Shown here in pieces: positions 38,311 to 50,582 of a DNA stretch of 64,000 nucleotides (positions are counted from its first letter, which is position 1; each line of letters opens with the position of its first letter). This DNA is from Whitmania pigra. Taxonomy: Eukaryota; Annelida; Clitellata; Hirudinida; Haemopidae. The notes beneath the pieces are model-generated. The model was not told where the DNA came from. It did no database searches and saw only the letters and a list, made by a program, of their open reading frames with translations. A program made the translations under genes and the position numbers. The DNA lies in NCBI GenBank assembly GCA_021613335.1, contig JAJTWR010000021.1, positions 1,007,001 to 1,071,000 of the forward strand, read 5' to 3'.

Positions 38311-41300
38311 TCACTGGCACTTGGGGGAAGGAAGATGTCTTTCCACAGTCACCTCTTCCAGCGGTCTGATGGCCATTTCATCTGGAAATCAATCAAAAAA
38401 TGCAACTTATGGAATGAATGATTTTAATTGAACAAACATTGAATGACGTCAGGGTAAAAGTTAATATTTTAGTCTGCATTTGCGAGAAAACTTACCTGGT
38501 TCTTGGACGAAGTAAGCTCTTACAGGTTTTGCTTGAACTTCTTCAATCCAGTTAACCCTTCGGAATTCTAGAGCCAAATGCAACTTCTTCGATTCCGGGG
38601 GCTAAAGTTGAAAATAATAAATGTTATCAAGTTAAAATGATGTCGAAATGAAAAAAGTATGGAAGCAAAATCATTTTTATTTTAAAATGGACATCAGTAG
38701 TATATGATTTACTTGGAGCAGGAAGACATAAACATCATCGCCTTCGTTGAAGATAAGGTTCTTTAAAACGGGTCCAAGATTTTCCTTGCTCTTCCTTTCA
38801 TCCAACTCGTAACCACTCAACGAAGGAACCTCAATTGACACGAATCCGCGTGGATCTTCTTCAAGGAAACTAATAAAAAAATTCATAATTATAACTGCAA
38901 GACAAATTGACATTATAAATAATAAAAATTTTGGACAGCCAAAAAATTAATGAATAATAAAACATTACCCAAATGACTTTGTTCTATTTTTATGCCACAA
39001 ACTATTCTTTTAAACTATCTAAAACTAGAAAGAAAGAAACACTCGCAGCTGGTTACCTCACGGTGACCTTTACTGAAATAGTCGCTGGATTTGATTGGTT
39101 GATTTCGACATCCAAGTTCATGTATTCAGAGTTCAAGTAGGGGATGGTTTTGCTGTGCTTCTCAATAGACTGAAAGTACAAATTTATTAATTAAATGTGA
39201 AATTACATACATTAAAAAGTGTTATTCATAAAACCAGATCATCACACACCTGAACTAACATCAATCCCGATCCAGACGATTCAACTTGCACTGGTCTTCC
39301 GAGACTTTGGTTTGTGTGCTGAAGAAATAATGTTAAACTGTTAAATGTTAACGAGAACTGATGGCATCGAAAAGAAGAAGAAGAATTATTCTCACATGAA
39401 ACCAAATGCTTCCAACAAAGAGAGGATGAAGAACTTTCAACGATTCCTTCCTTCCATCCGACAAGATGACTTCGACGTCAGCATTGACTTTCTGCTCATT
39501 AAATCGCCTCAAGAACAGTCTTCCGTACAGCGATAAAGCACTCAGAGCAACGAAGGTATCCTTGGCAAATAAGGAATAATATTTTTTTTTAAATAATCAC
39601 ATTTTATCCTTATCTTTTATATCTTATATTTTATACTTACTAATTTAATAATCAATTATTGTTACAATTTAATAATTAATTACTGTTACAATTTAATAAT
39701 TAACTAGTGTTACAATTCAATTACCTCAGAAGAAACAAACGTTCCACCAGGTCTCATTTGAGAAATTATCCAGTTGATCGGTCGGGCATTTTCCAAGTCA
39801 CACATGGCCATGTGAGTCAGAGCTCCATAAGCAGTTGATTCCACACTCAGCGAAGATTCTTCTTTTCCAAACTCCCAATGCCTCGAGTCATCTGCTCATT
39901 TCACTTCTTTATTTTATCCAAACTTTTGCGTGTTTGCAATAAAAATATAAAAATACCTCTGTCGACAGCCAACAAATCTCTCTGTCTGATAACTTCGATA
40001 ATCTTGTCACTTCTCGCCAAAACGAGAGAATAAGCGGCAACGTTGACAGCAAATGTATCATTGGAGATTTCTTTCGATGCAACGAGAGATTCGATGAAAG
40101 GTTTGGAGCTTTCGACGGCGTTGTCAATCAATTTAGCGCATTTGTCCGAGAGCTAAAAATTAAAAACAATTAATGGTCACATAAAGTATTTGGAATTACT
40201 CAAACAATACGAACTTCTAAAGAATTTCTTGCTCTAATTAGGCTGATAAGGACTTGAGATGTCAGTGGCACATTCTTTGCTCCATCAATCTTTTGACATA
40301 ATAAATGGAAATAATATTAGTTATTGGATAACTTGAACTGTTAATAAATGTGTAGTAAATCATTTGGTCGTCCATCAAAAGAATTACCTCATTTTTTTGT
40401 TCAAAACATGGACTCCCTTCTCTTCGACAAATGATCCATCTTCTCTTTGTCTCCTTACCAACCACATGATCGCCTTTTCAGCTGCTTCCCCGTACCATGG
40501 CAACACCTTTCGAAGTTCAACCATGGAGTTCAACATCATGGAAGTCAACCTGGAATAAATTCAGTAACGATTTTCTTTATTATCAAAGAATTGATCTCAT
40601 TTCAATACTACCAAATATAGCCTGGAGAATTCAAGCGGAAGGAATAAGATCCATCACTGTGTTGCTTATTTAGCATATTTTGAACATCTGAAAAATAAAT
40701 AATAAATTTATGATTTCATAATTATTTGCTGTTTTAACAAAATTTTTAAATTAGAAAAAATTACATTCGATTATTGATCTGACGCATTTTTCTCCATCAA
40801 TGTCAACTCCAAAAGATCCATTTATGTGCTTTCCTTTAAAAGAAGACAAAATATGGACATGGAAGTGCGAGTTGTTGGAGATGTGCTTAGCAACAATGAC
40901 TGCCTGGAGAAACTTGATCTTCAGTCTTTCTTCGAGCAACGTTGGAACGCTTTCACGGCATACATTTTCAGTTGCAGGACCCATTACGTCACCTGTTAAG
41001 TATTAAATAAATGGGCGCTGATAATTTTCAAATTAGTATCAAAATAATTCTTAAAATTTACCAAATATTTTCAGATAACTTCTCCCAGAGTTTTCGACTT
41101 CATTTTCTAGGTTTTCGTTCAATTCTAAGTCGACATTGTGGGCATTTTCAAAGTTATCGAGCAACTTTGTTGTAGTTGTTACAACCACTTCGCCTTCGTA
41201 CTTGAAATTATTCATTAAATTATAAATTGTATTTACTCAATAGGTCCAATATTTGGTAAATATTGAGTGAGGATGCAAAACAATAATTATTTTAAAATAT

Positions 41301-42922
41301 TTTATTTTTTAATACTTTCTCTTGCTAATCATATTTTAACAAACTTACTTTGACTCTAATAGGAGCAGACAGATTTTGGGACATTTCAGATGAATGGACA
41401 GCAACATTGAGGAATGTTCGCCTGTATGAATCCTCTGCCACTTGAATGATGAAGTACGCCACTTGGTTGCCTTTAGGTGGAATCTTTGGAAAAAATTTTT
41501 TTTTTAATTTATAATTGTGGAAATTATGGTTAATTGGTTGCTTAAAATCATGTTTTTCTCACCGATATTTTCTGAACCTTCACTGAACTTTCAACTTTTT
41601 CATCTTCTGAACAAATCACTCTGAAACCTTGACCCTCGTTCACTTGAATTTGGACCTTAATTTGTCAAATTATTTTTCATCATAGACTTCATTAACTTAA
41701 AAATTACATTTTAATAACATAATTTAATAATTTATTTGTAATTGAATCCCTCAACAACTCACATCCTCTTGCTGATCTCGTGTGTTGTAAAGAACAACTT
41801 CAAGAACAAATCTTTCTCCTCTCACGACTGATTTTGGATGTTTCAGGGTTGCCAGGACAACGGCAGTAATAATGGACTATTAATTTTAAGTTAACTTAAG
41901 TTAACACATTTCAAAACGATTAGATTAAATTGATTTGTATCTCAAAAATGTTTGAAGACCTGGGCAGGTTCATAAGTGTGGATTCCATTTCCTCGACCGA
42001 AGACAATACCAGTCCCAGTGTAAAAGCCGACTTTCTCGTCAATTTTAAAATGCAGTTTCAGTTCTCCATTTGCACTAAAAGAAATAGTTGCTTTTTAAGT
42101 AATAACAGCATCAAAACATTTCGACGCAATATCATTGTATATTGACCTTAGAGTTATAAATACAATAGTAGGTCATACCCGCTTTCAAGTGTGAACCAAT
42201 ATAAAGGATCAAATTTTCCCATATATTCCAACTGATTAAACTTCGACTTATAAAGAGAACCGTCAATCACTTTGAAAAGGTAATCGCGTAATTAAACAAA
42301 ATATGGAAACCCGCTTTGAATTTCATCGGGGGGTATCTGTGAAAATAATGTTTTAAAATGATGAGAAACACATTAATTACCATTATCATTATCATTAGTA
42401 TGAATTTTATCGGTTGTAACACTGACCAGAACTTTGAAAGTTCTTGAGGACACTGCAACTCTTTGCATCGCTGGAATAAAAATTATTTTTGAAAGAAAAG
42501 TTCCATAAAAAAATATCCAATTCAAAATTTGTTATAAAACAAAGTTGTTTAGCAAATTTTAGTTGAAATGAAAAAATTGTCACAACCATATTGATATTCC
42601 AAGCCTCGTTGAAATCGACAAGTTCCTCAACTGTTATCCTCACGTGTTCAGTGCATCCGACAGAATCATTCGGTTCATTGGTTTTGAAGAGGTTGACATG
42701 AATTTGAAGTTCCGTGTTTGGGGTGATGACGTCACTTGTGACAATGACATATGTTCTAATGGTGTTTCGTAAATAATAAGTTAATATACACAAATTAATA
42801 CAAAATAAAACTAGTCATTTAATCCATAAGTAAACTTACATGTTGCCTTTTTCATCGCAGGCTCCATAGTCGTTGCAAAAACAACAAAGCAGCAACAACT
42901 TTATGACCAGTGACCAATCCAT
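38311..42922 (-). CDS. alpha-2-macroglobulin family protein, internally deleted paralogue (copy B)
   Basis: Tandem paralogue of copy A, about 870 residues. Exons: 42840-42922, 42587-42755, 42381-42470, 42179-42269, 41960-42074, 41763-41876, 41563-41655, 41349-41483, 41062-41200, 40765-40992, 40612-40687, 40388-40549, 40215-40289, 39957-40152, 39725-39891, 39396-39560, 39250-39318, 39057-39169, 38713-38869, 38496-38601, 38311-38381. It has a signal peptide (LVIKLLLLCCFC) and an MG1-like part, then jumps to the equivalent of copy A exon 19 (GKFDPLYWFTLESG), so MG2-MG6 and the bait region are missing. Thioester-domain (GDVMGPATENVC), helical (RRQREDGSFVEE) and receptor-binding (DTFVALSALSLY) parts remain; GCGEQ is absent. 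Exon 12 ends one base out of frame at a seven-T run (40392-40398), and the exon 2/3 join also mismatches in phase. It may be a young pseudogene, a truncated functional protein, or partly mis-assembled. Confidence 0.78.
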
Positions 42923-45601
42923 CTGCAAGTAAACGCCTTTGAAAATTAATCTTATAGTTATTGTTTTAATCACATTTTATAATTGTATTATTACTGCTTA
43001 GAATAGTTTATATTATTTATTTTATCATAAATTACACTTTATAGCCAATTACTTTATGTAATTTTTTGATAAATCTTGGAAAACTACCTAACCCTTGCAA
43101 CGTTGCAATCACAACTGAAGTGCAGGCTGACAAGTCTTCGTAGTAGCACAGGTTTTCAAATATTAATTTCTGAAATTATCGATTCTCAACAACAAGAACA
43201 CTTTTCTTAATTAACACCAGGCAGTCAAAAGTTGGAAAAGAATGAGCATCGTGGGGTGTGTTTATGACTCATTCATAAATGTGGACAGTCATTGTTTTCC
43301 AAGTGTATTGTTTAAACATTTCTGTTATTTACAAACTAATTAATTAATTAATTAGTAATTAAAATGATTTTAACTGCAACATCGTCAACCAGTGACCTTT
43401 TTAGGTCATTAGTTTATAAATTAGTTTAAAATTAGCTTAATAAACTTTATTTCGATTCCAAAATATAATATATAATATATAATTTCTCCAACTTTTGTAT
43501 GTTATCAGGTTGATTACGAAATTCACCGAAGCACAAGGATGGAATAACAATGAAATGGCATGGAGCGACAAATCACGCTACCAAGTTGGTAGTACTAACT
43601 GCTACATCTGCTCACCTAACGAACATTGCTGTTAAAGTTGATTTATCCTAACACTGAATCAGTTTAAACCTTCAAATATCAGGTGCTACAGATTGAATTT
43701 GTAAAGAGGTTTTTATGATAATTATTCTTGAATCTACCCTAGCTGAGCTGTTTAAGTTCATTAATTGATTTTCAACTCTTAACCAGATTAATGGCCTGGA
43801 TAAATCTGGTAGAGTATGCAGAGACACTCATTTCGTCTCAATGTTGAGTTAGCGCCAACTACCGAATCAAACTAAAATTGAAAAACGCTAAGTTACAGGT
43901 TCGGTCAGATATATGCCGATAATGCAAATAATATCTCTGACAATTTATAGGTCTTCACAAAGTAATAATCAATGCAATAAATTAAAATATTATTAATACG
44001 ATATAATTCAATTTTACTACAGCCAAATATAATTTCAATATCAGGTAAATACCAGACATAAAAAAATATTGTTATAATGTTGTAAGCATTAATATAAACA
44101 TAGTTTGTAATTTGTTGTAATATCAAACTTTATAAAATTCGAAACTGATTAAATCAAGATTTGTAATAATAAAACAAATGATCTACAGTTAATGTTAACT
44201 GTTACTGAAATTTTGTTGGATTAATACAAATGCCCTAGTTTGTAATTTTGTTATTTTTCCTTGGGAAGGAGCGCTATATAAATGGTTACAAGAAGCGCCT
44301 CTGACGCTATGCATATGGCGCTATATAAATGAAGTTACAATTACAATTACAATTACATATGTCCACAGGCGCCAAATAAGGCTTTTTATAATCGTATTAT
44401 ATACAACATTATATTATAATAACTGAACTAGGGTAATAAAACGGTCATAAGGTTACTGCAGCGGCTACATCAGACGTATCACAAGTTCTCCAACTCTGTT
44501 TCTAGCCCTCTGCCAAAAAAGATTGTGTACCACAAGTCTAGGTGATCTTGCTCCTGTTAAAGGTACAAGAGAGACATTGGAAAAAAAGAAACTTTGCAGT
44601 TAAATCAAGAAAAATAAATCTTTTGTGTACTTCAGAATACGGCAGTGACTTAATATGTCATGCAATTTAATTTCTATAAATTTGCTTCTTTAAATACAAT
44701 GTTTAAATAAAATTTAAATGTTTTCGTTATTCGATGTAATAGAGAAATGTGATTAGACAGTGTGGATTTTATAGTTGGTCCCGGGGCAAAAATATCTTAG
44801 CTGCGCACTATTTATTTGAATGCAGCTGTGTTGCTTTAATTACACTTTTTCAACTTTCATGATGCTAAATTAATGAATTCATTTTTTAATATCAAGCCTT
44901 ATCGCAATTGTCCCCGTCCTCTAAGTGCTTAGGCATTTTGTCTATAATGTAGTTTACGTAAGGCTAATTATTATTTTGTAACGATAAATTATACTCCCAT
45001 TAATAATACAATTTTGTAGAATAACTTCGTTGTACCTGAAACTAAATTTTAGCGAAAGACACTAACTTTACGCTGTTTGGGCAATTTAACAATGATAAAT
45101 TAGTGACGTACTTATACAAGTACTTGTTCATAATCGATCTGTTGTGAGACTGGTTTATTTGGCGTCAACATGTTTCCCAGCTTTCACGATAAGCCTACAT
45201 AGGTTTTATGTTTTTTGCCTTATTCGACAGGTGGTGTTGCAGACACGTTCTCAAACCATACAATGTGCGCATAAATAACCATTAATAAATACATGATTTT
45301 GGTCAAGCTGAAAGTTATTGGTACAAGCGATATGTAAGCATATATTTAGACATATCTAGAGAGGGAAGTAAGATAGTTTTAAATGCAATCAACCCAAAAC
45401 ATAATAAAGATTGACGATTGATTTTGAAACTGTATTGTATTAGTGTTAACACCTGCTCATAAATAAGCCGATACATTGCTCTGGTTAGCCATTGCTTCGC
45501 ATGTCTGCTCAAGATGAACAGGCTAGTTTTGCAGATGGGACCCTGCTTTTCTATTTATCTTTATCAGTTTATACAATATGTTCACATTAAGTTTTTTTCA
45601 G
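42923..45601. other. intergenic gap; upstream part of EndoU not resolved
   Basis: Divergent space between A2M-family copy B and EndoU. A SINE tail is at 44262-44340. The first EndoU exon, expected to hold a signal peptide and to end in phase 1, should lie towards the right side, but I found no convincing candidate. Other short frames (43905-44126, 45315-45512) look like chance. Confidence 0.4.
44262..44355 (+). repeat. SINE tail fragment followed by (attaca)n
   Basis: Nearly identical to the last about 80 bp of the SINE at 25.4 kb (gggaaggagcgctatataaa, gcgcctctgacgctatgcat, ggcgctatataaatgaagtt). It is truncated on the left, has lost the tRNA-like head, and ends in a short (attaca)n tail typical of retroposition. 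Confidence 0.8.
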
Positions 45602-47511
45602 ATTTCATAGCAATTTGTCTGAGGTATTCAGTCGTTTGTGGAAGTTGGACGCAAACGCTTGTGAGCCCAACAAAGATTACGTTCTAAATCTACAAAGTAA
45701 CTTATTTAGAGTCATTACAATAAAATCAATTAATAAATCCTTCAAATAATACAACTTGCTCCACAGAAAAGGCAAGAGGACAAAGAGATCTTTCTAGCGA
45801 GAAATTGTTCACGAAATTCAGCGAGCATGTTCTTAGCAGGCCAACATATGCAGGTAAAATTTTATTTTTGTTTGCTTAGGTTTGATGTTCGTAAAATAAA
45901 ATCAAACTCATTCTTCGCTTACTTTATCAATTGCGAAAATTAAAATTTTAAGAGGAATTTATAATTAATACAGTTATTTAAAATTAAACTTACTGCATTG
46001 TTTAAAAAGCAATGATTATATTTGCGAGCCTTCTGCAAACTCCTTGACAACTATGAGGCGGATACAAACTCGCCTGAGGTGGAAACAAAAGAAGAAAAAC
46101 AGGAAGAAAATGAATTTCTGACTGCCATCATGCAAACTAAGGTGATGAAAGAAGCCCATGCATACTTGAAAAAGGAGGGAAAAAGTTCTGCTGACGAACA
46201 AGCCTTCAGAGAGCAGCTGTACGACATCTGGTTCAGATCGTACAGGCGTAAAGTCTGCGACAAGTGAGTCTTAGGGTGACCATACTTTTATTCCTAACAC
46301 CAAGCTTAACCAGATTGATGCCAAATTAGCAGGGCTGTCAAAATCGGATACCAAATTATTAATTTTAAGGGGAAATGGAGGACAATAAATTATCTTTGAT
46401 TAGAATGTAGTATGCTAATATAATATAACATAATATAATGTAATATAATATAATATAATATAATATAATATAATATAATATATAATATAATAATATAATA
46501 TAATATAATATAATAAATATAATATATAGAAATAACCCGGTGGTCCGCAAACTGGAAAGTTTTTGAGTAAGTTTACTTAAGCAAGTATTCAGTTGTTAGA
46601 AGTGAACCATCAAGGCGGAGATTTGAGTATCTAGAACTTCAGGCTGTGTGAAGTGTCTTGTCCGATGTTTTTGAGATCATCTTGATGGCAAAAATAGAGG
46701 GACACCGCATAGGAAAAATAGAACCATGATATAGTTAATTATTTATTGCTCGGTTACAACAATATACAAGTTAACATCTAGTAAAAGTGCTCGCGCCTAT
46801 ACTGTTTATAAAATTTCGCGAGCAGACGCAAAGGACTATTCCGTTAGTCACCTAGCTGCGTTAAATATTAATTTGGTAGATATCATGAAGGTAGATATCA
46901 TGTAGGTACATTAGTGTCAGTCGAATAACGAAATTATCTAAACCTCAATTTCAAAGCCGCAGTAGAGAGCGATTCCCTGAGCTAACTTTCACGCAAAATA
47001 AACACTTAATAACAAATTCTAAAAATTCATAAATTATTTTCAGAGAGATAAACTCTTCCGGATTTGAGCATGTTTTTGTAGGCGAGATACAAGGTGACGA
47101 AGTAATAGGATTCCACAACTGGATCAACATTTACCTGCAGGAAAAACATGGAGCTCTAGATTACCATGGCTACTATGATGATGAAAAAGTAAGCCTGTCA
47201 ACAATATGACATCAGGATGGGTTGGGGTTTGCTTTCAGCTAATTTACAATATTTATACTTTTTAGCTACAAACAAATGGACAATCTTTAGAGTTATTGAC
47301 ATTTCAATTCTCCTGGAGAGGTGTTATAAAGCCAAGGAGCAGTAGCTTTTTTGGTACAAGTCCAGAATTGGAGATAGCCGTGTATACCATAGCATTCCTT
47401 TGCAAAAAGCCAGAACTGTTTGTAATGATCAATGGTTATCCCGTGGAACTGAAGATCTATTGTCACGGAAAAGGTATAGGAACTGCTTATCCAAAGTGTC
47501 TTATCCACTAG
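45602..47511 (+). CDS. ENDOU: EndoU poly(U)-specific endoribonuclease, 5' exon missing
   Basis: Five exons in phase: 45602-45696, 45767-45853, 46029-46263, 47044-47188, 47266-47511 (about 268 residues seen). EndoU enzymes cut single-stranded RNA at uridines, leaving 2',3'-cyclic phosphates. Family landmarks in order: LSEVFSRLWKLDANACEPNKDY, LSRPTYA, FCKLLDNYE, EFLTAIMQTKVMKEAHAYL, the first catalytic histidine in SGFEHVFVGE, the second in GFHNWINIYLQEK, and the lysine region VIKPRSSSFFGTSPELEIAVY. The C-terminus (GTAYPKC) matches the family end. No somatomedin-B domain is visible in the exons found. AATAAA at 47584-47589 is the likely polyadenylation signal. The missing start should be upstream of 45602 in the AT-rich gap. 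Confidence 0.93.
46413..46526 (+). repeat. TAATA pentanucleotide microsatellite in an EndoU intron
   Basis: Near-perfect (taata)n array with rare g or c changes. Simple sequence in the intron before the exon that encodes the catalytic histidines. Confidence 0.9.
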
Positions 47512-48297
47512 ATAACTGATTAGTAAGCTTTGTTTCAGTCATCTTATTTAAAACTAAAATGAAGTACAATGCTTAATTACTTCAATAAAATCAAATGCAT
47601 GAAAAAATAATGGCATGCTAAATCCCACAACTTTCTAATGACTACTCGTAAAATTTGAGTCACCTTTACGCTACGAATTTACATTAACATGAATATGAAC
47701 TAGACATTTTCTGAAAGTTTGCAAACACACATGATAATATAAATTAATATAAAATATTTATAAATAAAGTGTCTTGATACAAATGTGAAAATAAATCTAA
47801 ATAAAAATATAAATATTTGAGGACAATCTTGACTGAAAAATATGAGAAAATGGAGAAGTAACTCTGTCAATACTTATAGAGGCATGCATGCCATGAATTA
47901 AGGGTAAGTATTATTAATAATCTTAGCCAGAAAAGTTTAGAATTTCCTAAATGAATCCCTAAAAGGTCTACAAACCTACAAAATCTAATCAATCACTTTC
48001 AATATTCCAAAAGCATAAAATATAAGAAATAAAAATATTAAAACACTGATTAAAAGTGTAATTACTACAATTTTGGCACAATAGTAGGCCATTTTTGAAG
48101 ATGTGAACACGATTGTCGTTTGGGAATTCCGATACTGAATGAGAAAACAAATAACGCAAATTTTGCTAAATTCAGCAACTGAGTTACAAGACATTTTATA
48201 ATTTGAGACCCACAGTCTAGTTAAGTGACTTGAGTTCTGGAACCAGAATTCTTACGTACACCTGCATTTCGAAGATTTCAGGACATTGTTAAATGGT
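47512..48297. other. tail-to-tail gap between EndoU and MMD
   Basis: 3' UTR space of two converging genes. A minus-strand frame at 47985-48194 contains a hydrophobic stretch but has no domain and lies beyond the MMD stop codon. No gene called. Confidence 0.5.
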
Positions 48298-49620
48298 TTA
48301 AATGAGCAAATATCGATATATGGCCTGGTAGTGGACAAGAGCCCCTGCTGTGACAAAACAATGCCAAACTGCATGGGCACATGGCAGAATTCCATCAGCT
48401 TTGAAGAAGAAAACTCCTAGAATGTAGATGGCACCACCATAGGCAACATCGAAGAGGCCACTGGAATCCTTCTGTGTGTATTAATTGAATACGTAACGAA
48501 TGAGAATTTCAGTTAAAGAATAATTAACTTTCCAAACAATTATTTTATGTTTAATATAATTGTAATGATAAGTAACTGCAATGCAATTTAATCATTTATG
48601 TTGATTACTGAGGATTTATTTCACACACAATTATGTGTGCCACTAATAATAACATTATTGATGCTATTATATAAAATTGTAATTAGTAATCATATACTTA
48701 ATTAAGTAGCAAAATCTCTGCAATAATGTTTTACCAAGTTTACTAGCAGTGAAATAACAAGCTTACTATATCGATTGTCACAAATGCAGGCAAAACACCA
48801 AGACTGAGATAGAAAATGATTTCAAGCCACTTGAATCTTAAAAATTTTAATTAACACTTGAAAGGTTTTAGTCTTTAAAAAATATTCATTAAAAATTTGG
48901 TCAAAATGTAAATTATAGAATGCAATCATTTTCAATAAATATTTTGTATAATTGGCAATCACCTCTCGTGAAACCTGCATTGGTAAACAATACCCAGAAA
49001 AGCTGCAAGCCAAATTGCCACAACAACAAAGCTGACCGCATTACTGTGAAAATCCCTGAGGATGAGCCAAGGTGTGTAGGAAGCTGCAATGAAGAGGTAG
49101 ATGGCTGCCCTGTCACCAAGGTGGAACATGCTCTTCAGTAAGCTGTAAAATCAAGTTTACAAATTTCTTTCACTAACGAAACAGTCGATTCCACAAGTGA
49201 TTGTCATCATGACGTACTAAAACAACATTCTTACCAGTTCTTTTGCTTCACATAAGCAACAAAATGAAAAATTGTAGAAACACTGAAAAGAGACACAAGA
49301 CAAACTCCATAAAGGGAAATGACCAGGAATTTCTTTAGACTGTCTGACAGTTGCAGCATATTGTAAAATCCAAGAAGACTTGGTAAAATCCATATCTGGC
49401 ATTACAATCAATCAGTTCATGTTTATAATTAATTATGAGCCCAAATCCAACTCTGAATTTAAAAAAAGTATCTAGTCTGGCACATTAAACCATTTCCAAT
49501 GAAAATATCAATGATTACTTTGTAGTTCAATTAGATGCAAGTCTGTATACTAACTGCATGAGTAATCATGTTTGCAATGTGCTCCACTTTTGTTGGTTCA
49601 TAGGTCTTACGTGAAGACAT
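48298..49620 (-). CDS. MMD: MMD / PAQR10-11-type seven-transmembrane protein
   Basis: Five exons in phase: 49555-49620, 49235-49395, 48963-49142, 48767-48836, 48298-48471, giving 216 residues, close to the family's usual length of about 240. The order of motifs matches monocyte-to-macrophage-differentiation proteins of the progestin/adipoQ receptor (haemolysin III) superfamily: YEPTKVEHIANMITHA, the Ser...His motif SVSTIFHFV, GDRAAIYLFIAASYTPWL (the Asp of the zinc site), FYLSLGVLPAFV, GGAIYILGVFFFKADGILP, and CAHAVWHCFV holding the two C-terminal histidines of the zinc site. Seven hydrophobic helices are apparent. Family members reside in Golgi and endosomal membranes; a hydrolase activity is suspected for the superfamily. 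The last frame ends after YRYL, slightly shorter than vertebrate tails. Confidence 0.93.
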
Positions 49621-50582
49621 TTCCTTTGGTGAACTAACCATAAAATTATGTAATTAAAATGTCCTAAATAATATCAATTGTCATTTCAAACTTAGCTTAA
49701 ATTAAATAATTAAATTTAAACAATTGATACGATTTAAAATATTATTAAATGGCATGCAAGTCAGCCCAGAGGGTTACATGCAGAGGCAACATACGTAATG
49801 TGTTGTTCGCAATCCATCTTGTGCTACTAGGCAAATGGTCGACATAAAGCGCCTCTGATGCCATGCAAATGAATGCATTTACAGCGCATATGATACAATT
49901 GTACCCTATCGTGCATTGATGGAGCAACATGGACTAAAATTATCAGGCAAAAAGACATTTCACCATTAAATACATGCGTGCTAACGACGAGTTTCACGTG
50001 CATTACTTCAATTTTCTAAATATAAAAAAATGTTGAATAAAACTCACGCTGAGCTAGTATAATAATCGGGATGGCCATGAGAGTTGCACATTACCGTAAT
50101 TAATAACCATAACACAACTTTATCTATTTATTTATTTACGGTTTTTCTAGGAATGTAAACAACAGACACTTAATTCGGAAAAAATTTCCTGGCATATTCT
50201 TTAGCAATATTTAAACGTCTATTACGTCTAACTTTTACAAGTGTTAAACTATATTGTATATATTCTTATATTTTATTTTCCATAGTGCATCTGCGAAACT
50301 CCACATTTTTAGTAGCTTTTCAGTAGGAAATTCTGGGATGTAATTTCAGCCTTTTCCTGTTAGTAAACAATTTAACACTTGGTGTAAAAATAACAAAACT
50401 TATTAAATTCATTTGTTTTGATGAGCTGGATTGATCTATTTTTTAAATTTTTGTATTAAAAGGTATTTATTTTTTATTTTGTTTTATCAAAGTCACTAGA
50501 TATTTTAATTGAGATTTTTGAAAAATGGAATTTTCGACTATACATTGGAATTAATGTAATTTCGCTCATTATTTCATTTGAC
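49621..50582. other. divergent promoter region between MMD and the 50.6-kb gene
   Basis: Head-to-head arrangement, so both promoters should lie here. A degraded tRNA-like SINE copy covers about 49745-49880 (ggcatgcaagtcagcccaga, gttcgcaatcc, aagcgcctctgatgcc). No TATA box can be assigned with confidence. Confidence 0.5.
49745..49880 (+). repeat. degraded SINE copy upstream of MMD
   Basis: Shares the box B-like phrase (gttgttcgcaatcc) and the tail phrase gcgcctctgatgccatgca with the better copy at 25.4 kb. Boundaries are approximate. Confidence 0.5.

Noticed and set aside
22252..42922. Complement C3/C4/C5 identity for the two macroglobulin genes
   Set aside because: No anaphylatoxin six-cysteine domain, no tetra-basic alpha/beta cleavage site and no C345C/netrin domain are seen; an A2M/CD109/TEP-type relationship fits better.
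47985..48194. Hydrophobic minus-strand frame next to MMD
   Set aside because: It lies after the MMD stop codon,in another frame, and its hydrophobicity follows from AT-rich codons.
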